Shown one piece after another: positions 56,723-64,000 of a DNA stretch of 64,000 nucleotides. The position numbers were made by a program, and so were the translations under genes. The stretch comes from Brasilonema angustatum HA4187-MV1. GTDB lineage: Bacteria > Cyanobacteriota > Cyanobacteriia > Cyanobacteriales > Nostocaceae. The stretch covers positions 1-64,000 of the forward strand of contig JAHHGV010000043.1 in the NCBI GenBank assembly GCA_019359695.1. Direction: 5' to 3'. The notes under the pieces were generated by a model that was given only the letters and a program-made list of their open reading frames with translations, made no database searches and was not told the origin of the DNA. Every line of letters begins with the position of its first letter. Positions within the stretch are counted from its first letter, which is position 1.

Positions 56723-57727
56723 TCACTTCCCTTTTGGAAACAGCATGGATATCACTTTATTTGTACGGTAACCGCGATACTTTTCGTAGAGGAGAAAACT
56801 TGGGAGGATTTTTCTGATAGTATTGAAAGTCTGTAGTTGCTTTTGATTTTTGAGCGTAATTTTTTGGTTGAGTACGCGAACCGGCATAGGAACTATTTTT
56901 AGTAATCTTTCAAAATCGTCTTCCTTTTTCTCCATAATTGCTTCCTCTAAGAAGAATTCCAGACCAGTTTGACAAATTTTGTTCAGTTCTGGATAATTCT
57001 TGAGAATATTTTCGTAAAACAGAATATAGTAGTTTTTCATATAATTCCAACTATTAGTTCGATTTGACTGATGCTTCGTGTAGTAAGTACCAATCATCGG
57101 GGTGTAAACGAAATTCGCACCTGCCATTAAAATAGCGACAGCAAAATATCTATCCCCCAGTGCTTTGAGGTATTCCGGAAATTTTGTCTTAGTCAAGACA
57201 CTTTTTTTCATCAGCATAGCTTGCTGAAGCGCGGGATGAGGTGTATTTGCAAGGAAGTCAGGAATGAGTAAACGTTGAATGAATTCATCTTTAGTCAATG
57301 AACCAATCACATTTTCCTGAGTGTTGATAAGATTTTGGTTTGCATCGAAAAACACCCGTTCATAATCGCAGTAAAAGACTGTGTCGTCATTGACATTAAC
57401 TTGTTCTAAATAGCTGAGTTGAAATCTCGTTTTGTCTTCATGAATCCAATCATCTGCATCTAGACATTGAATCCATTCACCCTGTGCTTTCTCAACGCCA
57501 AAATTGCGAGATGAAGGCAGACCACCGTTTTCTTTATAGTAGTACTTTACTCGCTCATCTAAATTCATCAACTGCTCAGCGACCTGACGAGTATTATCAG
57601 TAGAACCATCATCGACAATCAAACATTCAATATCAGAAAAAGTTTGTGATAAGACACTTTTGACTGATCGTTCAAGGTAACAACCTTGGTTAAAGCAGTT
57701 GACAATGATTGAGACTTTAGGTGGCAT
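56723..57727 (-). CDS. GT2-family glycosyltransferase
   Basis: GT-A fold with the classical opening VSIIVNCFNQGCYLERSVKS, IECLIVDDGSTDNT (donor site) and WIQCLDADDWIHEDKT (DxD metal site), then GGLPSSRNFGVEKA. It transfers one sugar from a nucleotide donor. The 334 residues end in a basic tail (KYRGYRTNKVISMLFPKGK) with no membrane span. It is the first gene of the minus-strand glycan block. Confidence 0.93.
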   Translation of the reverse strand: MPPKVSIIVNCFNQGCYLERSVKSVLSQTFSDIECLIVDDGSTDNTRQVAEQLMNLDERVKYYYKENGGLPSSRNFGVEKAQGEWIQCLDADDWIHEDKTRFQLSYLEQVNVNDDTVFYCDYERVFFDANQNLINTQENVIGSLTKDEFIQRLLIPDFLANTPHPALQQAMLMKKSVLTKTKFPEYLKALGDRYFAVAILMAGANFVYTPMIGTYYTKHQSNRTNSWNYMKNYYILFYENILKNYPELNKICQTGLEFFLEEAIMEKKEDDFERLLKIVPMPVRVLNQKITLKNQKQLQTFNTIRKILPSFLLYEKYRGYRTNKVISMLFPKGK

Positions 57728-58090
57728 TTATAAATAATTCCTTATTGGTGAAAATATATTGATAAATTTACAATCAAGATTTTCATTCATGAATGTCTTT
57801 TCAAAATAAATCCTAGCATTAGATTTTTCGCTGCATGACAACATGTTTTTAGTCAAATGACGCCTGTACATCATATTTATTGTTAATATCGCATGAGTTA
57901 CCCTGAATGTCTCGTTCGCCAAGTATTTACATCAACCAAGCGCGATACTACATGCGATCAGCCTCCGGTATCTGGTCGAAAATTTCCCTTGTCCATTACA
58001 ACATATAGCTCGTGCAGGTAGTCCACTCGCTCTGTTTTAGATAGCATTGTTGAGAAATGCCAAACACCAATTGTCAGGGAGATACACTAA
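57728..58090. other. Divergent intergenic region
   Basis: It separates the glycan block from gloB. No gene is supported; a short minus-strand frame at 57728-57922 has no character. Confidence 0.4.
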
Positions 58091-58864
58091 ATGCAAGTCA
58101 TTCGTCTTGAGGCACTTTCAGATAACTACATTTTTCTGCTGCACGATCCAAAGCAAAATATTGCTGCTGTTGTCGATCCAGCCGAGGCGGAACCAGTTTT
58201 GCAGAAACTCAACGAGTTAAAAGCTGAGTTGGTGGCGATTTTTAACACGCACCATCATCAGGATCACATCGGAGGAAACCGCCAACTTATGCAACAATTC
58301 CCTAATGTGATAGTTTATGGTGGGGCTGAGGATAGAGGGAGAATACTGGGACAGCAGGTGTTTTTACAGCAAGGCGATCGCGTTGAATTTGCACACAGAA
58401 GCGCTGAGGTTATCTTCGTTCCCGGACATACCCGCGCTCATATCGCCTATTATTTTCCACCAGACAACCCAAGTCAAACGGGTGAGTTATTCTGCGGCGA
58501 TACCCTGTTTGCTGGTGGTTGTGGTCGTTTATTTGAAGGAACACCAACGCAAATGATTCATTCCCTAAGCAAATTCCGCTCGTTACCTGATTCTACTCGC
58601 GTCTGGTGTGCCCACGAATATACTTTGAAAAATCTGCAATTTGCCCTCACCGTAGATGCAGATAACACTGACTTACAAACACGTTATGATCAAGCGAAAA
58701 CGTCCCGCAGTCATGGAGAAGCAACTGTTCCCTCGCTTTTAGGAACCGAAAAGCTCACAAATCCCTTTTTACGTTGGGATCAGCCAGCATTACAATCAGC
58801 TGCTAATAGTCACGACTCGGTACAAACCTTTACGCGATTGCGAGGAATGAAAGATAAATTTTAA
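58091..58864 (+). CDS. gloB: Hydroxyacylglutathione hydrolase (glyoxalase II)
   Basis: It hydrolyses S-lactoylglutathione in methylglyoxal detoxification. The metallo-beta-lactamase zinc motif is [11 protein letters not shown], with further ligands in [21 protein letters not shown] and [13 protein letters not shown]. The C-terminal part ([12 protein letters not shown]) contacts glutathione. Its 257 residues is the normal length. ATG at 58091 is clear. Confidence 0.95.
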   Translation: MQVIRLEALSDNYIFLLHDPKQNIAAVVDPAEAEPVLQKLNELKAELVAIFNTHHHQDHIGGNRQLMQQFPNVIVYGGAEDRGRILGQQVFLQQGDRVEFAHRSAEVIFVPGHTRAHIAYYFPPDNPSQTGELFCGDTLFAGGCGRLFEGTPTQMIHSLSKFRSLPDSTRVWCAHEYTLKNLQFALTVDADNTDLQTRYDQAKTSRSHGEATVPSLLGTEKLTNPFLRWDQPALQSAANSHDSVQTFTRLRGMKDKF

Positions 58865-59088
58865 GATAGTCATTAGAAAGCACTACTCGACTAGGAATAA
58901 ATGACTCGGTGCAAAGAAGATTCATTTTTCTTGGCAAGAGAGTTGCGATCGCACCTTGCATTTCGCTATTATTTGTAGGTTTAGGGCTATATCCAAAGCA
59001 GCTTGGGATACAGCAACACCCATGTGAACTAACATGGCTATTGCTCAAGCAATTAAAATTTTAGAGAAAGCAAAGAAAAAGAACAACG

Positions 59089-59547
59089 ATGGCCAAACGC
59101 ATACAATTAGTTTTAACTCAAGATATCATCAAGCTAGGAAAATCTGGCGACTTAGTGGAAGTTGCCCCTGGCTATGCTCGTAACTACTTAATTCCCAAAA
59201 GTTTGGCAACTCGTGCCACTCCTGCTATTCTCAAGCAAGTCGAACGTCGCCGCGAAGTAGAACGCCAGCGGCAATTAGAATTGAAGCAACAAGCCCAAGA
59301 GCAAAAAGCAGCTTTGGAAAAAGTTGATAACTTAAGAATTGCCAAGCAAGTTGGTGAAGCCGAAGCTATTTTCGGTACTGTCACCACCCAAGAAGTGGCA
59401 GAGGTTATTCAACAAACCACAGGACTTGAAGTGGATCGGCGTGGTATCAGCATACCCGATATTAGCAAGTTAGGAACTTATGAGGCTGAAATTAAGCTGT
59501 ATACTGACGTGACAGCAAAAGTCAGCATTCAAGTTGTAGCTAGCTAA
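59089..59547 (+). CDS. rplI: Ribosomal protein L9
   Basis: A protein of the large subunit that binds 23S rRNA. The N-terminal RNA-binding domain [20 protein letters not shown] with [15 protein letters not shown] is followed by the long connecting helix ([20 protein letters not shown]) and the C-terminal domain ([20 protein letters not shown]). The 152 residues is typical. It is monocistronic, followed by a hairpin. Confidence 0.97.
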   Translation: MAKRIQLVLTQDIIKLGKSGDLVEVAPGYARNYLIPKSLATRATPAILKQVERRREVERQRQLELKQQAQEQKAALEKVDNLRIAKQVGEAEAIFGTVTTQEVAEVIQQTTGLEVDRRGISIPDISKLGTYEAEIKLYTDVTAKVSIQVVAS

Positions 59548-59560
59548 AACTTCTAAACCA

Positions 59561-59592
59561 CCCACACTGCTATGTGAGATCAGTGTGGGCTT
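59561..59592 (+). terminator. Hairpin after rplI
   Basis: CCCACACTG (59561-59569), 11-base loop, CAGTGTGGG (59581-59589), then CTTCTATGG. A plausible terminator with a short T-rich tail. Confidence 0.55.
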
Positions 59593-59634
59593 CTATGGTT
59601 AGCAAAAATATGGTTAGCAAAAACGTTGAATCTA

Positions 59635-60417
59635 TTAATTCTTTCGCAAACTATAGTTCAAAATTTTTCCAGTCGTAAATACTTGACATCCACCGACTAA
59701 CAAAGCAGAGGATACGAGAATAGCCAAAACAGATACTGGTACAAAGGCATTGGCATTAAAAAACATAACTGTAATTCCTAATGCCATCAAGAACCATGCT
59801 ATGTGACGGAATGTATGACGACAGACAAGGACTACAACCCCTACAGTACATGACAGTACACCTGGGATGCGTACAGAAACAGGAATCTGAATATTCACAG
59901 CTAAAATTAAAATTCCTACTATCATCAATACCAAGCCAATGAGCTTAGTAAAAAGCTCCATTCGAGATTGCTTTGTGTTTGCAACCAATTCAATCTGAAT
60001 CACTGTTGGTGAATGATTCAGCATAGTATTATCAGACTGAGTTGCTATTTCTTGCTCTCGTTTCTGTAGAAAGATAAATGTGAGCTTACCCCCATGACCT
60101 AGGTCTATCTTATCTCCAAACTTAAGTGGATGGCGCTTTGTTGGCTCTAGCTTGATATTATTGAGATATGTACCATTGACACTGCCGAGATCAACGAGAT
60201 AGTAAGTATTTTTTTCTACATGAATTTCCGCATGAAGTCGAGAAGCAAAATTGGCATTTGGTAAGCCTGCAACATTGATATCAGGCATGGTCTGATCTTT
60301 GGGCTTGCCAATGCGAATAACAGAAAAATTTTGGGGCAACTCAAGAGGAGTGTCGGTTTGAACATGAAAAAGTTCTAAACTCAGCCCTGTTGTCTGTGAT
60401 CTGCCTGGGTTTTGCAT
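59635..60417 (-). CDS. FHA-domain membrane protein
   Basis: An FHA domain at about 25-115 has FSVIRIGKPKDQTMPDIN, the core SRLHAEIHVEKNTYYLVDLG, SVNGTYLNN and FGDKIDLGHGGKLTFIF. A membrane part at about 155-250 has four segments. FHA domains bind phosphothreonine peptides, so the protein could tie a Ser/Thr-kinase signal to the membrane. No kinase gene is adjacent. Cytosolic location of the FHA end is assumed from the order. Confidence 0.88.
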   Translation of the reverse strand: MQNPGRSQTTGLSLELFHVQTDTPLELPQNFSVIRIGKPKDQTMPDINVAGLPNANFASRLHAEIHVEKNTYYLVDLGSVNGTYLNNIKLEPTKRHPLKFGDKIDLGHGGKLTFIFLQKREQEIATQSDNTMLNHSPTVIQIELVANTKQSRMELFTKLIGLVLMIVGILILAVNIQIPVSVRIPGVLSCTVGVVVLVCRHTFRHIAWFLMALGITVMFFNANAFVPVSVLAILVSSALLVGGCQVFTTGKILNYSLRKN

Positions 60418-60761
60418 GCCTTGTCTTTAGAAAGCAATTTTTCAATGAATTACAGTTACCTTGTTTGGTCGCGAAGATGCGTCAGGTGATAACTCTCGAT
60501 TTCTTGTCTTAATTTTAATACTTATATGATTACTTATATGAACTGTACAATATTATATTCGCTCTGGAACACTCTGCCGTCTTGTAGACGGTAGATTCAT
60601 AACAATTTATAAAGTAACCACTACAGAAAACGGGAATAATTTATACTTAGAGCTACCACATTAAATAAATTTAATATGGCAAAAGTCCCAGCCTTAGGCT
60701 GCTCCAGTGTCAATTCTACACTAGCAATCTAAAATACGTGAGAACCAACTCTTTCGCCAAG
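60418..60761. other. Intergenic region
   Basis: No gene seen. CTGCCGTC/GACGGTAG at 60574-60594 forms a hairpin that could stop transcription from the large fusion gene at 60762. Confidence 0.4.
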
Positions 60762-63740
60762 TCATTCAGGGGATCTCAAGTCGTCGGATATTTCCACAAT
60801 ACCTTTATACCCATCAATCCGCACTTTCTGACCATCTTTCAATAATGACATAGCATCTGTCACATCCATAATGGCAGGAATACCATACTCGCGAGCGATG
60901 ATTGCCCCGTGAGAAAGTCGTCCACCCGCTTCAGCAATCAATCCTCCAGCCCTAACGAGTAGAGGTGCCCAACCGGAATCTGTATAAGGTACGACTAGGA
61001 TGACGTCTCGGTCAATATCCCCAACACTCTGTAAATTCCGCAACACCTTTACCCGTCCTTCAGCTTGTCCAGGGCTGGCAGGAATACCTTGTAAAACATG
61101 ATTTTGGGAAGGAATTGCTGTTTGCAAAGGGAATGCGGGAGGATTATTGCCGTAAACTAAAACAGGTACTGCATTTCGCTGATTATCTTGTGCTAGTTGT
61201 GTGCGCCTCAATTGTACTAAATCCTGCAACTGTTGGACAAAAGCAGGTTCAAAACTTTCAACAAGACGCCGTACTTCCTCAAGTTCTAAGAAAAAGATAT
61301 CTCCTGGTTGTTTGAGTAAGCCCGACTTTAACCAAACTTGTTCCAACGCTACAAAACACCAGCGCAACTGGGCTAAAAGTCGAGAATAAACCTCTGTGAC
61401 TCGCCCTTTCAGATGTACACGCTTTTGGACAAACCCTCTGTTCTTCTTCCTTTGACGCTTTTGCTGTTTTAGCGGTTCATTTGTCTGGATGAATTGTACA
61501 AACAACTGCTTAACCGCCTCTGATTCTTCTTTCCAGGTGGGAACCGCAATATCAGTTCCCACTTCGCTCAAATAACCGTAACGCTCAAGCAATTTGTCGA
61601 ACCTGTTTACAATTTCTTGCCCTTCGGGAGTTCGTCTTAACTGCTCAAACACTTTATCTGGGTGAAACTCAGGTAATATCTGCCTAGCTTCCGTGGCTAA
61701 ATCTTGAATTGCTCGCAACGCCGCTACTTCTGGCGTCCGACTGTTATCAATATCCCCATCCTTTACCCGAAATATCGCTTGTCGCAACGCCGCACTCAAC
61801 GGAGCTAATATACTGTAGTATGTTGCACGACGAAGTAACTCCAGAATCAAGTTAATTCTTGTCCACAGCCTTGCTGGATCTAGGTTTTCTACAGGTTCTT
61901 TGGCTAACTCAGACAAAGCCGGAACAAACCGCTTGCGATTATCCCTGTTGAAATCCAGTGTCAGAGAAAACTCCCGCAACAGCAAACGCACTAAACCAGG
62001 AAAATTCCGCAATGTGGTTTCTATAGGAGGCTGACTCATTTTTGCTCCCCTAGTTAAAAACTCCAAGCTTTCAGGGGGTAAACCCATGCGGCGGAAAATT
62101 TCTCCTAGTAGGGTGGCATTAAAGTAGGATCTTGAATAATGTAATGTCGCTGTTTGGTTAAAATCCAAGCCCACAGAGCCTTTACCCAACACCAAAGCAA
62201 AAATTTCTCCCCAAACACCACAAGTTAAAGGACGATTGATTGACCAAGTTAATGGGCGAATCAGTCCAGGAATCACCTCTGCAGCAATTTTGCGTGTCCA
62301 TATCGGCAGTAGGGTGGTTATGGGTCGAGTTTGCAATGTCCAAAGAGTTTGACCATCGTATGTCCACTCAATATCTTGAGGAATACCGTGGTAATGTTCT
62401 TCCAGATGTCGAGATAGATATGCGACTTGCTTGATTAATGTTGGTGGTATATTCCCCTCACCTTCTAATTGAATAGAAGTGAAATTATCTGTCTCAACCA
62501 CATAAGCGCGATACTGTTCAGGCGTTACTCGTCCGGAAACTACACCAGTAGCGTTTCCTGGCAAAGCTTCAATGATGATCGCATCTCCTTGTTTGGTAAT
62601 GGGATCACGAGTAAAAGCGACACCAGAATAGACACCTTGGACTTGTTGTTGAATCAGCACCGCCATTGCTGCATCAGTAATGGTGCTTTCGCCCGTATGT
62701 TGCCCAAAGTCTTTCTGAGATTTTGCTGCGTTTGTCTGGAATGGAGAATCCTGTTTTGAAACAACAGGCTTGGTAACAGTGCGATCGCGTCGATACTGTA
62801 TTGCCCGTTCACTATTGTATGACGCTCGACACTGGGCGATCGCATCTCGCAATTCCTGTTTACTCGTCACATTCAAAACCGTTTCATACTGTCCTGCGCC
62901 GGAAGCAAGTTCTGTATCTTCTCCAATGGCTGAGGAACGTACCACAAACGGTAAAACTGGTGAAGGTTGAAGCGTTTCTATCAACTGTTCAGGATTCTGG
63001 TACGGACCAATGATCCATCCTTTTGGGACTGGATAACCCCATCGTTTGACTTCGGCTAATCGAGCTGCCTTTTGTCCCACATAAACAGCATCCAACTCGT
63101 CATCTAAAGTGAGAATGCTTTGATTCCCGCGAAAAAATTTAAACGCTGCTTGTGAGTCGCTTTGTGCTTCTTCAACAGGAAGATTCAAGTCGTCAGGAAT
63201 TTGTTTGTAAATCCAGCCAAGTAAGGTAGCAAGACCAGCAGCAGCCAAGATTCTTGATGGAGCTTCCGGATGCAGCAGGGCTACAATTGCAGGCAACAGA
63301 ACTAAAACCCCAAATTTTGCCAATTTCCTAGAGCGCACAATGGTAAAGCTGACGCTAGCAAGCAATAACACAAAGACTGCTGCAAGTGGATCATGTACGC
63401 TAAATCCCCACACAGCGTTAGTCGTACCAGCTCCTTTACCCCCCAAGAATCTACCCAATACTAAGCCCATCAGAGCAATCAATTCCCAAGCTGATCCCTC
63501 TCCAAAGAAAATACGAGCCAGCAAGACTGCGGCAATACCCTTGATCGCTTCTGAAAAAACAGCCAGAATTCCAACTAGTGTACCGCCGTGGTAAAAAGCA
63601 GATGAAACACTAATATTGCCTGTACCCATTTGTGCTAACTGCCGCCCTGTTGTAGCTTGAGTGAGCCAAGCTATGAGTGGTAGCGCACCTAACAAAGGGC
63701 AGATAATGAAAACGGTTACAAAACCCCAAAGTTCTAACAT
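60762..63740 (-). CDS. PlsY-like acyltransferase fused to a PEP-synthase-like enzyme
   Basis: The N-terminal 200 residues are a membrane domain of the PlsY (glycerol-3-phosphate acyltransferase) family. It has MGTGNISVSSAFYHGG (39-54), SEAIKGIAAVLLAR and the GRFLGGKGAGTTN loop (97-109). An ATP-grasp domain follows at about 215-480 (FVVRSSAIGEDTELASGAGQ, GVYSGVAFTRDPITKQGDAI, DIEWTYDGQTLWTLQTRPIT), then a helical middle. The C-terminal phosphohistidine domain has GGRLSHGAIIAREYGIPAIM, His about 944. The 992-residue length and continuous frame support a true fusion. The PEP-synthase-type half may make PEP or phosphorylate another substrate. Its role beside acyl transfer is unknown. Confidence 0.85.
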   Translation of the reverse strand: MLELWGFVTVFIICPLLGALPLIAWLTQATTGRQLAQMGTGNISVSSAFYHGGTLVGILAVFSEAIKGIAAVLLARIFFGEGSAWELIALMGLVLGRFLGGKGAGTTNAVWGFSVHDPLAAVFVLLLASVSFTIVRSRKLAKFGVLVLLPAIVALLHPEAPSRILAAAGLATLLGWIYKQIPDDLNLPVEEAQSDSQAAFKFFRGNQSILTLDDELDAVYVGQKAARLAEVKRWGYPVPKGWIIGPYQNPEQLIETLQPSPVLPFVVRSSAIGEDTELASGAGQYETVLNVTSKQELRDAIAQCRASYNSERAIQYRRDRTVTKPVVSKQDSPFQTNAAKSQKDFGQHTGESTITDAAMAVLIQQQVQGVYSGVAFTRDPITKQGDAIIIEALPGNATGVVSGRVTPEQYRAYVVETDNFTSIQLEGEGNIPPTLIKQVAYLSRHLEEHYHGIPQDIEWTYDGQTLWTLQTRPITTLLPIWTRKIAAEVIPGLIRPLTWSINRPLTCGVWGEIFALVLGKGSVGLDFNQTATLHYSRSYFNATLLGEIFRRMGLPPESLEFLTRGAKMSQPPIETTLRNFPGLVRLLLREFSLTLDFNRDNRKRFVPALSELAKEPVENLDPARLWTRINLILELLRRATYYSILAPLSAALRQAIFRVKDGDIDNSRTPEVAALRAIQDLATEARQILPEFHPDKVFEQLRRTPEGQEIVNRFDKLLERYGYLSEVGTDIAVPTWKEESEAVKQLFVQFIQTNEPLKQQKRQRKKNRGFVQKRVHLKGRVTEVYSRLLAQLRWCFVALEQVWLKSGLLKQPGDIFFLELEEVRRLVESFEPAFVQQLQDLVQLRRTQLAQDNQRNAVPVLVYGNNPPAFPLQTAIPSQNHVLQGIPASPGQAEGRVKVLRNLQSVGDIDRDVILVVPYTDSGWAPLLVRAGGLIAEAGGRLSHGAIIAREYGIPAIMDVTDAMSLLKDGQKVRIDGYKGIVEISDDLRSPE

Positions 63741-64000
63741 TTTTGCTTTTGGATTTTAGATGTGTTTTTAATCTAAAATCTCAAACCTTAAATTGAATAA
63801 TTATTTTTCATCGTCATTACACCATAATTGTAGACACGGGAGTTGTGACGCAAATCGTCTTTGCCAATGTCTGATCTGGTTTGCTCAATTAAGCTTTCTC
63901 TACTTTTGACTATTTAATATGATTTATAGTTTCAGTCATACCTGAGCAGAGCACTCACGCCCATAAAGAAGCGCAAAATGATACTCAGAATGACTTCTAT
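63741..64000. other. Upstream region of the fusion gene
   Basis: The right window edge holds the likely promoter region of the minus-strand fusion gene. No coding region is supported. Confidence 0.35.

Overview
The window reads as chromosome of a filamentous, probably heterocyst-forming cyanobacterium of the Nostocales. The signs are frequent GCGATCGC (HIP1) octamers, moderate GC, Npun-type glycosyltransferase paralogs, a UbiB-like kinase, many multidomain two-component proteins, and intergenic regions full of short palindromic and MITE-like repeats. No rRNA, tRNA or CRISPR array was found. All gene calls rest on motifs read in the translated sequence; no database search was possible.

Layout. 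0-5 kb: a 5'-truncated NACHT NTPase with twelve 102-bp HEAT-type repeats, then a YefM/YoeB-like toxin-antitoxin (TA) pair and an unrecognised gene. 5-10 kb: peptidoglycan-binding protein, exported protein, SerC, a GFA-family zinc protein, a GC-rich (probably acquired) YdcZ-type membrane protein and an IS607 recombinase relic. 10-11.4 kb: non-coding, with two tandem structured elements that may be small RNAs. 11.4-20.7 kb: PurH, two DUF433/DUF5615 TA modules (the second with a truncated toxin), esterase, DUF2555-like protein, CoaBC, a small membrane protein, TerB-like protein, MurF and a GNAT acetyltransferase. 20.9-30.2 kb: a peroxide and signalling block, with a hybrid histidine kinase, Fur/PerR-like regulator, a catalase carrying a signal peptide, a di-haem cytochrome c peroxidase and a REC-kinase/NarL regulator pair. 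30-47 kb: small Arg/Lys-rich protein, SAM hydrolase, membrane proteins, a rifampicin-phosphotransferase-like enzyme, a repeat lipoprotein, a GHL10-type hydrolase, Spy-like protein, site-2 protease, secreted protein, UbiB kinase and Nudix hydrolase. 47.8-57.7 kb: a minus-strand surface-glycan block (two Npun-type glycosyltransferases, GT10-like, two GT4, GT2, one ABC exporter) interrupted by a HepT/MntA module whose toxin is broken by a 56-bp insertion. 58-64 kb: GloB, ribosomal protein L9, an FHA membrane protein and a PlsY-PEP-synthase-like fusion.

How the genes may work together. The catalase and cytochrome peroxidase both look exported, so with the PerR-like gene they suggest peroxide defence outside the cytoplasm. 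The glycan block supplies sugar transferases and one exporter, and the exporter has an odd C-terminal tail resembling two degenerate histidine-kinase dimerisation hairpins. Two of the four TA modules keep an intact antitoxin next to a destroyed toxin. The items most worth following up are the tandem hairpin elements at 10.8-11.1 kb, whose leaders are complementary to the Yfr1 core motif, the ABC exporter tail, the PlsY fusion, and the dispersed MITE family.
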